From contig CAYGBA010000022.1 of the NCBI GenBank assembly GCA_964347995.1, forward strand, positions 1 to 23,664: a DNA stretch of 23,664 nucleotides, written 5' to 3'. Made by a program: the position numbers and the translations under genes. Below the pieces are notes generated by a model. It was not told the origin of the DNA and searched no databases. It saw nothing but the letters and a program-made list of their open reading frames with translations. Source of the DNA: GCA-020348365 sp964347995. GTDB lineage: Archaea > Thermoproteota > Bathyarchaeia > Bathyarchaeales > Bathyarchaeaceae. Shown here in pieces: positions 15,879 through 23,509 of this stretch (the stretch's first letter is position 1; each line of letters begins with the position of its first letter).

Positions 15879-16853
15879 ATGGCTGAAAGGGAATACGACT
15901 GGTATCCCGCTGAGGACCCAGAAGACTGGCGCACTGTCAAATATGATCCAAATTGGTACGATCACACGGCTTGTATTGCCATCAACAATGCTAAAGAAAT
16001 GAACTCATACATCTTCGGAACTCTCAAAGAGGTATCGGCTGGCTACGAGAAAGCGATGGGAGACGACGCCGTCCAATTCATAGTGATGACTGGCGTAGGC
16101 GACAAGGCTTTCTGCACCGGCGGAAACGTGCACGAATACGCTGAGATATACAACAAAAAGCCCTGGAAATTCTGGGAGTGGGGCGAATACTACGGCAGAA
16201 TCTTCGACATGATAATGCACTGCGGAAAGCCCGTTATCGCCCGAGTAAACGGCGCCGTAGCAGGCGGTGGCTGGGAGTTCGTCGCCTGCTGTGATCTCGC
16301 AATCGCGGCAGATCATGCAAGATTCATCTCCCCAGGTCCAAGAGTCGGCATGACCTCCATCGGCGGACTGTCCCAATGGCTTCCCCTCCACATGAGCATA
16401 AAGAAATCAGCAGAAATGGTACTCCTAAGCTCCCAGATAAACGCGGAAGAAGCCCTCAAATACGGTGTCGTGAATGACGTCGTGCCTCTAGACAAACTTG
16501 ACGACAAGGTAAGAGAATACATCGATAAAATGAAGAAATTGTCTCCATCCAGCCTCTGGTATTACAAGGTTCATCACAACTGGTGGAAAGAATTGATCTG
16601 GCGTCCCACATGGGAACATGGAAAAGCCTGGTTCGCCCTCAACATCGGATCGATGGAGCCCAGCGAAGGCTTGTGGGCTTTCAAAGAGAAGCGAAAGGCC
16701 GAAATGGAAAAGATTCGCTCTTTCATCGCGGAAGGAGGCGACCCGAGGGTCCCCTACGGACCATACATAGGTAAATGCAGCAAGTGCGGCGCAGAATACC
16801 TCCCAGGAGACTCTAAGTACTGCTTAAAATGCGGTGCCAAACTCACGCGCTAG
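15879..16853 (+). CDS. BamA/BzdY-like 6-oxocyclohex-1-ene-1-carbonyl-CoA hydrolase with C-terminal zinc ribbon
   Basis: This is a crotonase-fold enzyme of 324 residues. Its motifs match the ring-opening hydrolase of anaerobic benzoyl-CoA breakdown: TGVGDKAFCTGGNVHEYAE (about 71-89), KPVIARVNG (about 117-125), GGGWEFVACCDLAIA (about 129-143), SPGPRVGMTSIGG (about 151-163) and KAWFALN (about 249-255). BamA family proteins are about 370-380 residues. This one lacks the roughly 45-residue insert after the VVPL strand and adds a C-terminal zinc ribbon with Cys300, 303, 315 and 318. It could instead act on another cyclic or enoyl-CoA. The ATG at 15879 is preferred; a GTG three codons earlier is possible. 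The thiolase follows by 12 nt. Context with bzdQ-type genes supports the aromatic role. Confidence 0.65.
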   Translation: MAEREYDWYPAEDPEDWRTVKYDPNWYDHTACIAINNAKEMNSYIFGTLKEVSAGYEKAMGDDAVQFIVMTGVGDKAFCTGGNVHEYAEIYNKKPWKFWEWGEYYGRIFDMIMHCGKPVIARVNGAVAGGGWEFVACCDLAIAADHARFISPGPRVGMTSIGGLSQWLPLHMSIKKSAEMVLLSSQINAEEALKYGVVNDVVPLDKLDDKVREYIDKMKKLSPSSLWYYKVHHNWWKELIWRPTWEHGKAWFALNIGSMEPSEGLWAFKEKRKAEMEKIRSFIAEGGDPRVPYGPYIGKCSKCGAEYLPGDSKYCLKCGAKLTR

Positions 16854-16865
16854 AGTGAGATATGC

Positions 16866-18023
16866 ATGGATAAAAGAGTGGCTGTCGTGGGCGTAGGCCA
16901 GACAGCCTTCACCCGCTCATGTGGAGTTGCGATTCGAGAACTCTGCTTTGAAGCCTTCAGAGAAGCCATGGAGGATGCCGAAAACCTCTCCACAAAAGAC
17001 ATCGACGCCTCCATCATATGTTCAGCACCCGAATACGACAAGCAGAGAAGCCCCTCAGGACTCATAGCAGAATATCTAGGCTTGAACCCGAAACCAACCT
17101 TTCTAGCCGAGGCAATATGCGCCTCCAGCAGCGTAGGAACTCGAATTGGATGGTCGTTCATACGCTCCGGTCTCCATCAAGTGGTCGCGGTTATTGGATT
17201 CCAAAAGATGTCTGAGCTGACATCAGCTGAGTCGCAGGAAAGAATGCTCAGGGGCGGGGACATTATGTGGGAGTCTCCGTTTGGGGCTATGATGCCTGCG
17301 TACTACGCCATGTTCGCCCGTGCTCACATGAATCAACACGGAACCACTCAAGAGCAGCTCGCTAAAGTCAAGGTGAAGAGCAGCAAGTATAGCGCGATGA
17401 ATCCCAAAGCTATGTACCAGAAGGAGATCACTCTTGAGAAAGCGTTGAAATCGAGGGTCATCACTAGTCCGCTAAAGCTCTTCGACTGCTGTGCCAACGC
17501 GGATGGGGCGTCATGCATGATTTTGGCAAGTGAGGATGTTGCCAAGAAGAATACTGACACGCCTGTGTGGATAACTGGTCTGGGATTGGCCTCTGCATCC
17601 ATGTCGCTCACAGGTAGAGAGACCGTTTCTTCGCTTTCTTGTGCTGTCGAGGCAGGCAAGCAAGCCTATGAGATGGCCGACTTGAAGGCTGCTGATATAC
17701 ATGTTGCGGAGGTTCATGACTGCTTCACGATAGCCGAAATCATGGCCTATGAAGACCTCGGCTTCTGTAAGCGAGGTGAAGGTGGCAAGCTGATAGACGC
17801 TGAGGAGACGTACATTGGTGGAAGAATTCCCGTGAATATAGACGGTGGATTGTTGTCGAAGGGCCATCCGATCGGTGCCACAGGGGGTTCGCAGATCAGA
17901 ACCATTGTGTTGCAGCTTCGGGGCGATGCTGGGAAGACGCAGATCGATGGGGCTGAGACGGGTCTGGTGCATAACATTGGGGGCATCGGGCTGTACGGCT
18001 CCGTAATAATATTCAGGAGATAG
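16866..18023 (+). CDS. SCPx-type thiolase (acetyl-CoA acyltransferase)
   Basis: This 385-residue enzyme cleaves 3-oxoacyl-CoA with CoA, or runs the reverse condensation. The nucleophile is probably Cys85 in AEAICASSSVG. The general-base regions are HDCF (His284) and GHPIGATG (His334). The C-terminal motif reads GLVHNIGGIGLYG, with Asn where classical thiolases have Cys, which is usual for the SCPx/archaeal group. Archaeal members bind a DUF35 protein, and here that partner follows by 4 nt. In many archaea the set also includes HMG-CoA synthase for mevalonate. Here the third gene is a BamA-like hydrolase, pointing to degradation of a ring-opened product. GAGTGAG precedes the ATG. Confidence 0.88.
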   Translation: MDKRVAVVGVGQTAFTRSCGVAIRELCFEAFREAMEDAENLSTKDIDASIICSAPEYDKQRSPSGLIAEYLGLNPKPTFLAEAICASSSVGTRIGWSFIRSGLHQVVAVIGFQKMSELTSAESQERMLRGGDIMWESPFGAMMPAYYAMFARAHMNQHGTTQEQLAKVKVKSSKYSAMNPKAMYQKEITLEKALKSRVITSPLKLFDCCANADGASCMILASEDVAKKNTDTPVWITGLGLASASMSLTGRETVSSLSCAVEAGKQAYEMADLKAADIHVAEVHDCFTIAEIMAYEDLGFCKRGEGGKLIDAEETYIGGRIPVNIDGGLLSKGHPIGATGGSQIRTIVLQLRGDAGKTQIDGAETGLVHNIGGIGLYGSVIIFRR

Positions 18024-18027
18024 CCGC

Positions 18028-18435
18028 ATGGGCTTTGAAAAATTCGGAGAAATCAGTTATATCGCAGAGACGAAGGTTGCGGATTTCGTGAAGCATCTGG
18101 AAGAAGGCGAGATCGCGGCGACCAAGTGCAAGGCATGTGGAAGGCTCTATTTCCCGCCGAGGGCGGACTGCATCGATTGTCGATCAAGCGATGTTGAATG
18201 GATCTCGCTGAGCCGTAGAGGAACGTTGATCACGTACACCACGGCTTACTTTGCACCAGCTGGCTTCGAAGCGCCATACACGCTTGCCTTGGCGGAGCTT
18301 GAAGAGGGCGTGTGCGTCTTCACCAGAATAAGCAAAGATGTCAAACAAGATGAAATTGAGCTAGGAATGAATGTGAAATTGGTCCCGGTAAGGCTGGATG
18401 ACGACAGAATCACGTATGAGCTGAAAAAAGCCTGA
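18028..18435 (+). CDS. DUF35 OB-fold/zinc-ribbon acyl-CoA-binding protein
   Basis: This is a 135-residue partner of the thiolase. A rubredoxin-like zinc ribbon has Cys34, 37, 48 and 51 (CKACGRLYFPPRADCIDC). An OB-fold (about 60-130) follows, containing GTLITYTTAYFAPAGFEAPY. In archaeal thiolase-DUF35-HMG-CoA synthase complexes this protein forms the shared CoA site and passes the intermediate between enzymes. The same role is likely here with the SCPx-type thiolase. GGAGATAG (18015-18022) serves as ribosome-binding site. The stop lies 12 nt from the stop of the convergent gene. Confidence 0.88.
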   Translation: MGFEKFGEISYIAETKVADFVKHLEEGEIAATKCKACGRLYFPPRADCIDCRSSDVEWISLSRRGTLITYTTAYFAPAGFEAPYTLALAELEEGVCVFTRISKDVKQDEIELGMNVKLVPVRLDDDRITYELKKA

Positions 18436-18447
18436 AGAGTTGCAGCC

Positions 18448-18714
18448 CTACTTTTTTCTTGTGTAGATTGTTTTGACGGTTCCAAGTTCTTTTTCATAGC
18501 ATTTTCGGCACTCTTCAGTCATCTCTTTGGGGCGCACGAGTTCAAGGTGGACCTCGTAGCCTAAGGACTTGTATAGCTCCACGCACTCACCTAGCCTCGG
18601 CTCTCCTATCGTATTCTGTTTCATCCACCCGTTCTTCTTGAGTTCCTCTTCTCTCTTAGACATCTTCTGTTTAACAATGAGGTTGACCAGTAAATTTGTT
18701 TTCTCTTTGAGCAT
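18448..18714 (-). CDS. small conserved-looking protein of unknown function
   Basis: I do not assign a function. The 88 residues are charged and soluble. The core reads ELKKNGWMKQNTIGEPRLGE, then VELYKSLGYEVHLELV, and ends with ECRKCYEK and TIYTRK. The CxxC near the C-terminus could bind a metal or be redox active. The pattern resembles short archaeal proteins of unknown role. The true start may be ATG 18663 (71 residues), because the first 17 residues look less protein-like than the rest and neither start has a clear ribosome-binding site. A TATA-like GAATTAATT at 18752-18760 fits the longer form. Confidence 0.6.
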   Translation of the reverse strand: MLKEKTNLLVNLIVKQKMSKREEELKKNGWMKQNTIGEPRLGECVELYKSLGYEVHLELVRPKEMTEECRKCYEKELGTVKTIYTRKK

Positions 18715-18807
18715 ATCAGCAACAAAACATGACTTCAGAGGAGACTAGGTTGAATTAATTGTCGAAAGAGAATCTGTAGAAGATCTAGGAGGACAGTCAT
18801 GTTAGAT

Positions 18808-19095
18808 TCACTTCTGTGTGCGCGCCTGTGACAAAATCTCATTGATTTCTTGGGTCCTAGCATTTTCGATCAGAAGCCTCTTCTGTCTTGAACGAAACCC
18901 TGAAAGAATCCGTACTCTTCTCTTGAACAGCCGTGACAACTCCTTGGTCAACTCTCTGTTCACTCGCCCTTTCACGGGACTTTCTCGACAAAACACAAGA
19001 AGTTCATCTTCCTCAATCTCTATCTTGAATTGCTTCGATTGTGGCTTCACACGGATTTCAATGAGTGTTCCTTGGGTAGTCTCCCGTAGGTTCAT
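18808..19095 (-). CDS. DUF167 (YggU) family protein
   Basis: This small alpha/beta protein has 95 residues. Family features are GTLIEIRVKPQSKQFKIEIE at the start, FCRESPVKGRVNRELTKEL in the middle and VRILSGFRSRQKRLLIE near the end. The function of the family is not established. ATG 19095 is chosen over ATG 19134: a TATA-like AAATTATAAG (19117-19126) lies 27 nt before it, which fits a leaderless transcript, and the family similarity begins there. The longer form would add 13 residues. Confidence 0.8.
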   Translation of the reverse strand: MNLRETTQGTLIEIRVKPQSKQFKIEIEEDELLVFCRESPVKGRVNRELTKELSRLFKRRVRILSGFRSRQKRLLIENARTQEINEILSQARTQK

Positions 19096-19172
19096 AGGAT
19101 TAACTGAGTTCTCCAACTTATAATTTCTAAGCATGCGCGCGTTGTAGTAGAATAAATCCTTAATGCACGATG

Positions 19173-19718
19173 CTATCGGCTCTCTTCATTTTCGGGCTCT
19201 ATCATCCCCAGTGTCTTTTGATATTTCAGTGCGAGTTCTGCGTACAGGTTTTTGTAGCTTGTCCATAGCTTTCGATACTCTTCGGACACAGCACCAACAA
19301 TCTTCGCAGGTACACCAACCACGATTTGCTGATCTTCGACGACCTGTCTGTTCTTCACGACACAGCCTTCCCCGACCACAGCCCAGACCCCAACCACCGC
19401 ATAATCACTGACAATCGCGCCCATACCGATAACCGCATAATCCTTCACCGCGCAATTGTGCAGAATTGACCCGTGACCCACCGTGACCATGTCGCCGATC
19501 CTACAGGTTTCACCAGGTCTCGCGTGCACCACACAGTTCTCTTCTATACTAGTTCTGTTCCCTATTCGAATGCTTCCGTAGTCCCCTCGGATTTTGGCGC
19601 CCGGTCCAATGTAACAGCGCTCGCCGATTATGACATCTCCAATGACCTCTGCGCTTTGACTAACATACGTTTCCTCACCAATGCTTGGCGCCTTGCCATC
19701 AAATCGATACAAGACCAT
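19173..19718 (-). CDS. gamma-carbonic-anhydrase-like hexapeptide-repeat protein
   Basis: This is a left-handed beta-helix protein of 181 residues that normally forms a trimer. Hexapeptide repeats run from about 20 to 140 (VIGDVIIGERCYIGPGAKI and similar). The three zinc-ligand His positions of gamma-carbonic anhydrases are present as His65, His82 and His87, with Arg44/Asp46 in RGD. A C-terminal helix packs across the coil. The family includes Cam-type carbonic anhydrases, YrdA-like proteins and PaaY, a thioesterase of phenylacetyl-CoA breakdown. It lies 41 nt after the BzdV-like gene and looks like the last gene of that operon. A role handling CO2 or bicarbonate, or an acyl-CoA thioester, is inference. 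Confidence 0.85.
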   Translation of the reverse strand: MVLYRFDGKAPSIGEETYVSQSAEVIGDVIIGERCYIGPGAKIRGDYGSIRIGNRTSIEENCVVHARPGETCRIGDMVTVGHGSILHNCAVKDYAVIGMGAIVSDYAVVGVWAVVGEGCVVKNRQVVEDQQIVVGVPAKIVGAVSEEYRKLWTSYKNLYAELALKYQKTLGMIEPENEESR

Positions 19719-19759
19719 GAACTTACCTCACAATGTGCACACATAACTCAGATAGGCTT

Positions 19760-22285
19760 CTAGAAGAGATCAAGCAGCTCCTCATTCAGCTCAGGCATTC
19801 TGCCGTGCTCCTTCAGGAACTTCTGAATGAGCTCGCTCTCCCGCTTCGTGTACATCGGGTCCTCTTCGTATCCGAAGTAGCAAGCTTTCTTAACAGTTTG
19901 CAGCTGCTGCTCCAAGTCGCGCCGTAGATTGGGCGTGCCAACAATAGAGATTATCAGTCTCTTCTCATCCAGAAGCTGATAGACCCCGCTGGTCTCTGGA
20001 ACCGTACTAACATTTTCTAAACTGAACTCCAACCACTTCTCAGGAGGAAGAATCACCGGCGAGAGCTCAAGCCGCAAATCACACCGCAGGCAACGATTCG
20101 CCTCCTCAACAGCCATTTTCTCGTCGAAGCTAAGCTCGACCAAAGAAAAGTCCTGAAGCCTCTCTTCAAGCGGTAGATACGGAATCTGAACACGCTGCTT
20201 CTTTGCGAAGCCCTCCTCCTGCCCCAACCACGGGTCAAGCTTCTCGGGTTCGATTAACGTCTCGTCGATAACCCCATCGCCGCCAAGAAATCTGTCTATG
20301 GAAGCCGCGGCTTTTCTTCCCATGGCAACAGCCTCAATAACCGAGGTGGCGCCACTCACAACATCACCACCAGCAAATATCTTTGGAACGCCTGTTTGGA
20401 GAGTATCCTCCTTGACTTCTATAACGCCTCGAGGGGTCTGGACCTCGCTTTTCCCATCCAAGAAAGACAAGTCTGAAGCCTGACCAACGGCGATTATGAC
20501 CGAATCGGCTTCTATTGATGTCGTCTCCTCTTCGTTGAAAGATGGGTTGAACCGTCCTTCAGTGTCAAAGACGGAGGTGCAACGGACGAGCTGTATCCCA
20601 GTCACACCATTGGCATCTCCCAAAATCCGTTTCGGCCCCCAAGACACGTTCAGAATCACCCCTTCCTCAACCGCCTCCGCGATCTGCCACTCGTGGGCGG
20701 GCATCTCTTCTCTAGATTCCAAACAAGCCAGCTGAACCTCCTTAGCACCCACGCGGAGGGCTGTCCGAGCCGCGTCTATGGCCACGTTACCACCCCCAAT
20801 CACCAAAACCCGTTCTCGCAGCGTGACATCTCTTCCAGAATTAACGTCTCGCAGAAAATCGACGCCCCAGAGAACCCCTTCTAGCGCCACGCCATCAATC
20901 TTCAATTTCTTGCTCAGCGGAGCCCCTGTAGCTAAGAATATGGCGTTATACTGCTTCTCCAAATCGTCAAGCGACAAGTCTGGACCGATCTGGATGCCGG
21001 TCTTCACTTCCGCCCCCAACGCCAAAATGCCTGCAATATCCTTCTCGAGCACCTCTCGAGGAAGGCGGTACTCAGGAGCACCAAAACGCATCATCCCTCC
21101 AAGTTCAGACTGCACCTCGAATACGGTGATGGCGTGCCCTTTTCTTGCTAAGAAATAGGCTGCAGTAAGCCCGGCAGGCCCTGAACCAGCTACGGCTATA
21201 CGCTTACCGCCAGATGGAGCCTTTTTCAATCGGGTCTTCCACAATCCAGTATCCTGCTCAGCTGCAAAGCGCTTCAGTGCACAGATTGACATCGCTTCGT
21301 TGACTTCGCCCCGTCGGCACTCGTCCTCGCACGGATGATGGCAGACATAACCTAAGACAGATGGGAAAGGAACCTTCTCGCGAATCACGGTTGCGGCTTC
21401 AGCAAATTTTTCCTCATTGATGAGACGGATGTATCGGGGAACATCGATTCCAGCAGGACAGGTGTGTTTGCATGGCACGAGATCCTCTTCACTCGCGGGC
21501 CATCTGAGGTCTTTGTCCATTAGGGCACCCGTGGGACAGACCGCAACGCAGGCGCTACAGAACCTACATTCGGATTCTTCCAGTGAAGGGCTTAGCGTGC
21601 CCACGATGTATTCATCACCGTTATATACGATTCCAAGAGCCTCCACGCCTCTGACGTCCCGACAAACCTGGACACAGCGACCGCAGCTTACGCATAGGTT
21701 ATGATCCCGAATGAATAACGGCGTATCCTCTACAGGGAGGTCTCTGAAAGAGTAGCGTGGAACATCCTCCTCAATTCCAATATACTCCGTAACCTTCTCC
21801 AGTTCACAGTTTCCAAACTTGTCACAACAGCGCTCATTAACTGGCACATTGAGCGAACACGGTTCCTTGCTGCAGCCTTCCCTCTCCGCACAAACAAGAC
21901 AGGCGTGCGGATGTCTCGCAAGAATCTTCGCTAGGTTTTCGCGCCGGAGCCTCTGAACCTGCGGAGTGTTGGTCTGAACAACCATACCACCAGCGACAGG
22001 CGTGTCACAGGCAGTGATAAAACCCTCGACGCCCTCAATCTCTACGACGCATAATTGGCAACCCTCAAACCCATTAGGATTCGAGCCGCGCCCCTGAATG
22101 AGCTCTCCGCCACGATAAATCTGACCATCAAGCTTCATCTTCGGCGCTGGAGGTAGATCTGGATGATGACAAAGTGCGGGGATGTAGATGCCTAAGCTTT
22201 GCGCCGCTTCCAGTACGGTAGTGCCTTGCTCTATTTGAACTTCCTTGCCATCTATGGTAAGTGAGACTGATTTCATCTTTTCCAT
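19760..22285 (-). CDS. BzdV-like ferredoxin:NAD(P)H oxidoreductase with NuoG-type N-terminus and GIY-YIG-like tail
   Basis: This 841-residue flavoprotein probably reduces ferredoxin with NAD(P)H, or the reverse. Domains in order: a [2Fe-2S] domain (Cys39, 76, 79, 93, with a long insert after Cys39); a His-Cys [4Fe-4S] segment HPHACLVCAEREGC; two more [4Fe-4S] sites (Cys198, 201, 204, 208 and Cys240, 243, 246, 250); a GltD-type N-terminal region with Cys272, 276, 315, 319, 323 and 335; the FAD site AGSGPAG (about 366-372); the NAD(P) site GGGNVAIDAAR; and a late GGD motif. Residues about 759-841 look like a GIY-YIG fold (SGVYQLL, GTPNLRRDL, RESELIQKFL). The start may be ATG 22285, ATG 22276 or TTG 22297. 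It follows a ferredoxin and bzdQ, matching the role of BzdV. Confidence 0.8.
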   Translation of the reverse strand: MEKMKSVSLTIDGKEVQIEQGTTVLEAAQSLGIYIPALCHHPDLPPAPKMKLDGQIYRGGELIQGRGSNPNGFEGCQLCVVEIEGVEGFITACDTPVAGGMVVQTNTPQVQRLRRENLAKILARHPHACLVCAEREGCSKEPCSLNVPVNERCCDKFGNCELEKVTEYIGIEEDVPRYSFRDLPVEDTPLFIRDHNLCVSCGRCVQVCRDVRGVEALGIVYNGDEYIVGTLSPSLEESECRFCSACVAVCPTGALMDKDLRWPASEEDLVPCKHTCPAGIDVPRYIRLINEEKFAEAATVIREKVPFPSVLGYVCHHPCEDECRRGEVNEAMSICALKRFAAEQDTGLWKTRLKKAPSGGKRIAVAGSGPAGLTAAYFLARKGHAITVFEVQSELGGMMRFGAPEYRLPREVLEKDIAGILALGAEVKTGIQIGPDLSLDDLEKQYNAIFLATGAPLSKKLKIDGVALEGVLWGVDFLRDVNSGRDVTLRERVLVIGGGNVAIDAARTALRVGAKEVQLACLESREEMPAHEWQIAEAVEEGVILNVSWGPKRILGDANGVTGIQLVRCTSVFDTEGRFNPSFNEEETTSIEADSVIIAVGQASDLSFLDGKSEVQTPRGVIEVKEDTLQTGVPKIFAGGDVVSGATSVIEAVAMGRKAAASIDRFLGGDGVIDETLIEPEKLDPWLGQEEGFAKKQRVQIPYLPLEERLQDFSLVELSFDEKMAVEEANRCLRCDLRLELSPVILPPEKWLEFSLENVSTVPETSGVYQLLDEKRLIISIVGTPNLRRDLEQQLQTVKKACYFGYEEDPMYTKRESELIQKFLKEHGRMPELNEELLDLF

Positions 22286-22321
22286 CTTCGGATGCAAAAG
22301 GGATTGAATGTATTCATCTTC

Positions 22322-22612
22322 TCAGAGGGGTTTCCATGTGTGCGTAATTGCCTCTTGTTTACAGGCTACGACGCATGGCGGTCTCTTCTCTGGCTTGCAG
22401 GGAGCACAACTGTACTTTATCTTCTTTCGATGTTCTTCAGTCACAGCTGCTACCAGCTGGTCCTCAAGGTCTATCATCATGGTTATCATCTCTAGGACCC
22501 CCGCGGGGCAGGCTTCGACACAATCGCCACAGCTGTTGCACTTGTCAGTATCAACGCTGATGAAGTACTCCCCTGAGCCATCTTTATAGCCATAATGGAC
22601 AATCACACGCAT
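22322..22612 (-). CDS. 2[4Fe-4S] ferredoxin, probable electron donor to benzoyl-CoA reductase
   Basis: This is a 96-residue ferredoxin. Cluster 1 has Cys25, 28, 31 and 35 (CNSCGDCVEACP). Cluster 2 has Cys69, 72, 80 and 84, with a stretched spacing (CAPCKPEKRPPCVVAC) that differs from the classical CxxCxxCxxxC. A helical insert of about 30 residues separates the clusters. Genes of this kind (bzdM in Azoarcus) lie in benzoyl-CoA reductase operons and feed electrons to the ATPase module. Here it sits 18 nt after bzdQ and 36 nt before the oxidoreductase. ATG 22612 has GGGG directly upstream, and TTG 22615 is the alternative. Confidence 0.82.
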   Translation of the reverse strand: MRVIVHYGYKDGSGEYFISVDTDKCNSCGDCVEACPAGVLEMITMMIDLEDQLVAAVTEEHRKKIKYSCAPCKPEKRPPCVVACKQEAITHTWKPL

Positions 22613-22630
22613 CAACCCCAGTTCAGTTTC

Positions 22631-23509
22631 TTATGCGGTCTGAGTGGATCTTTCGTAGAGAGCTTTAGCGAACAAGGCGGCACCTAGGCTTCCTGCAGTC
22701 ATAGGATCAAAGCCTTCCTTCATTGGCAACGCCTTGAAGCCGATTATGTCCTCTAATCGCTTCACGACACCAATATTCTTGGCGATTCCACCGGTAATGA
22801 CAAAATCTTTCTCCACCTTTATCTTCTCCAGCAACTCGGATATTCTGCTTGCCATGGCAGAACAGTAAGCGGCCAGAACCATGTCTTTGGGCCAGCCTTT
22901 CCGCAGAAGGCCCACTGCCTCAGACTTTGCAAAGACGACGCATGTGCTGCTCACGGGCTCTGGCTCCTTCTCCACGCTCAGCGACATCGGACCAACTTCT
23001 TCAATAGATACTGAAAGGAGATCAGCAAACACTTCCATGCCCCGTCCTGTCCCAGCGGCACACTTATCATTCATCAGAAACGCCGTGACTTTGCCTCTCT
23101 CGTCGCAATGAATTGCCTTGCAGTCTTGACCACCCATGTCCAGCACTGTTCTTACGGTCGGTCCCCATATGAAGTTCGCGCCCCGAGCGTGGCAGGCGAT
23201 TTCGGTGATTGCCCTGTTGGCGAAAGGAACATTCACCCGCCCATAGCCGGTTCCTACGGTGTACTTGATATCATCAAGTTTAATCCCTGTTCCTTCTAAC
23301 GCCCAGTCCATCGCCTTTTGGGCGCTGTCTGGACTGCTTGAACCGGTTCGCATGATGCTGTACGCGTAGAGCTCACCATCGGTCATAATGACAGCCTTAG
23401 AGCTCACAGACCCAATGTCGACTCCAGCCGAGATTACTTTTGCATCTTTCCAGTCCTTGCCAGGTACAGTTCGCCTGTACTCAGGCCATCTCCAATATTC
23501 TTTACTCAT
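22631..23509 (-). CDS. bzdQ: benzoyl-CoA reductase ATPase subunit, BzdQ-type
   Basis: This is a 292-residue member of the BadF/BadG/BcrA/HgdC ATPase family, which couples ATP hydrolysis to electron delivery. Phosphate 1 is GVDIGSVSSKAVIM (about 29-42), phosphate 2 is DMGGQDCKAI (about 124-133) and the adenosine motif is ITGGIAKN. Cys150 (NDKCAAGTGRG) and Cys190 (SSTCVVFAKSE) would share a [4Fe-4S] cluster with the partner subunit. The N-terminal EYWRWPEYRR and the block TGYGRVNVPFANRAITEIAC resemble BzdQ of the Azoarcus-type enzyme more than Thauera BcrD. The start overlaps the preceding stop as ATGA. HgdC-type activators are the alternative, but those act as homodimers, whereas here a second ATPase precedes it. 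Confidence 0.82.
   Translation of the reverse strand: MSKEYWRWPEYRRTVPGKDWKDAKVISAGVDIGSVSSKAVIMTDGELYAYSIMRTGSSSPDSAQKAMDWALEGTGIKLDDIKYTVGTGYGRVNVPFANRAITEIACHARGANFIWGPTVRTVLDMGGQDCKAIHCDERGKVTAFLMNDKCAAGTGRGMEVFADLLSVSIEEVGPMSLSVEKEPEPVSSTCVVFAKSEAVGLLRKGWPKDMVLAAYCSAMASRISELLEKIKVEKDFVITGGIAKNIGVVKRLEDIIGFKALPMKEGFDPMTAGSLGAALFAKALYERSTQTA

Noticed and set aside
22631..23509. Reading as a 2-hydroxyacyl-CoA dehydratase activator (HgdC).
   Set aside because: A second different ATPase of the family directly precedes it, and the N-terminus and ferredoxin/oxidoreductase neighbours fit the benzoyl-CoA reductase type better. The catalytic subunits are out of view, so it is not excluded.
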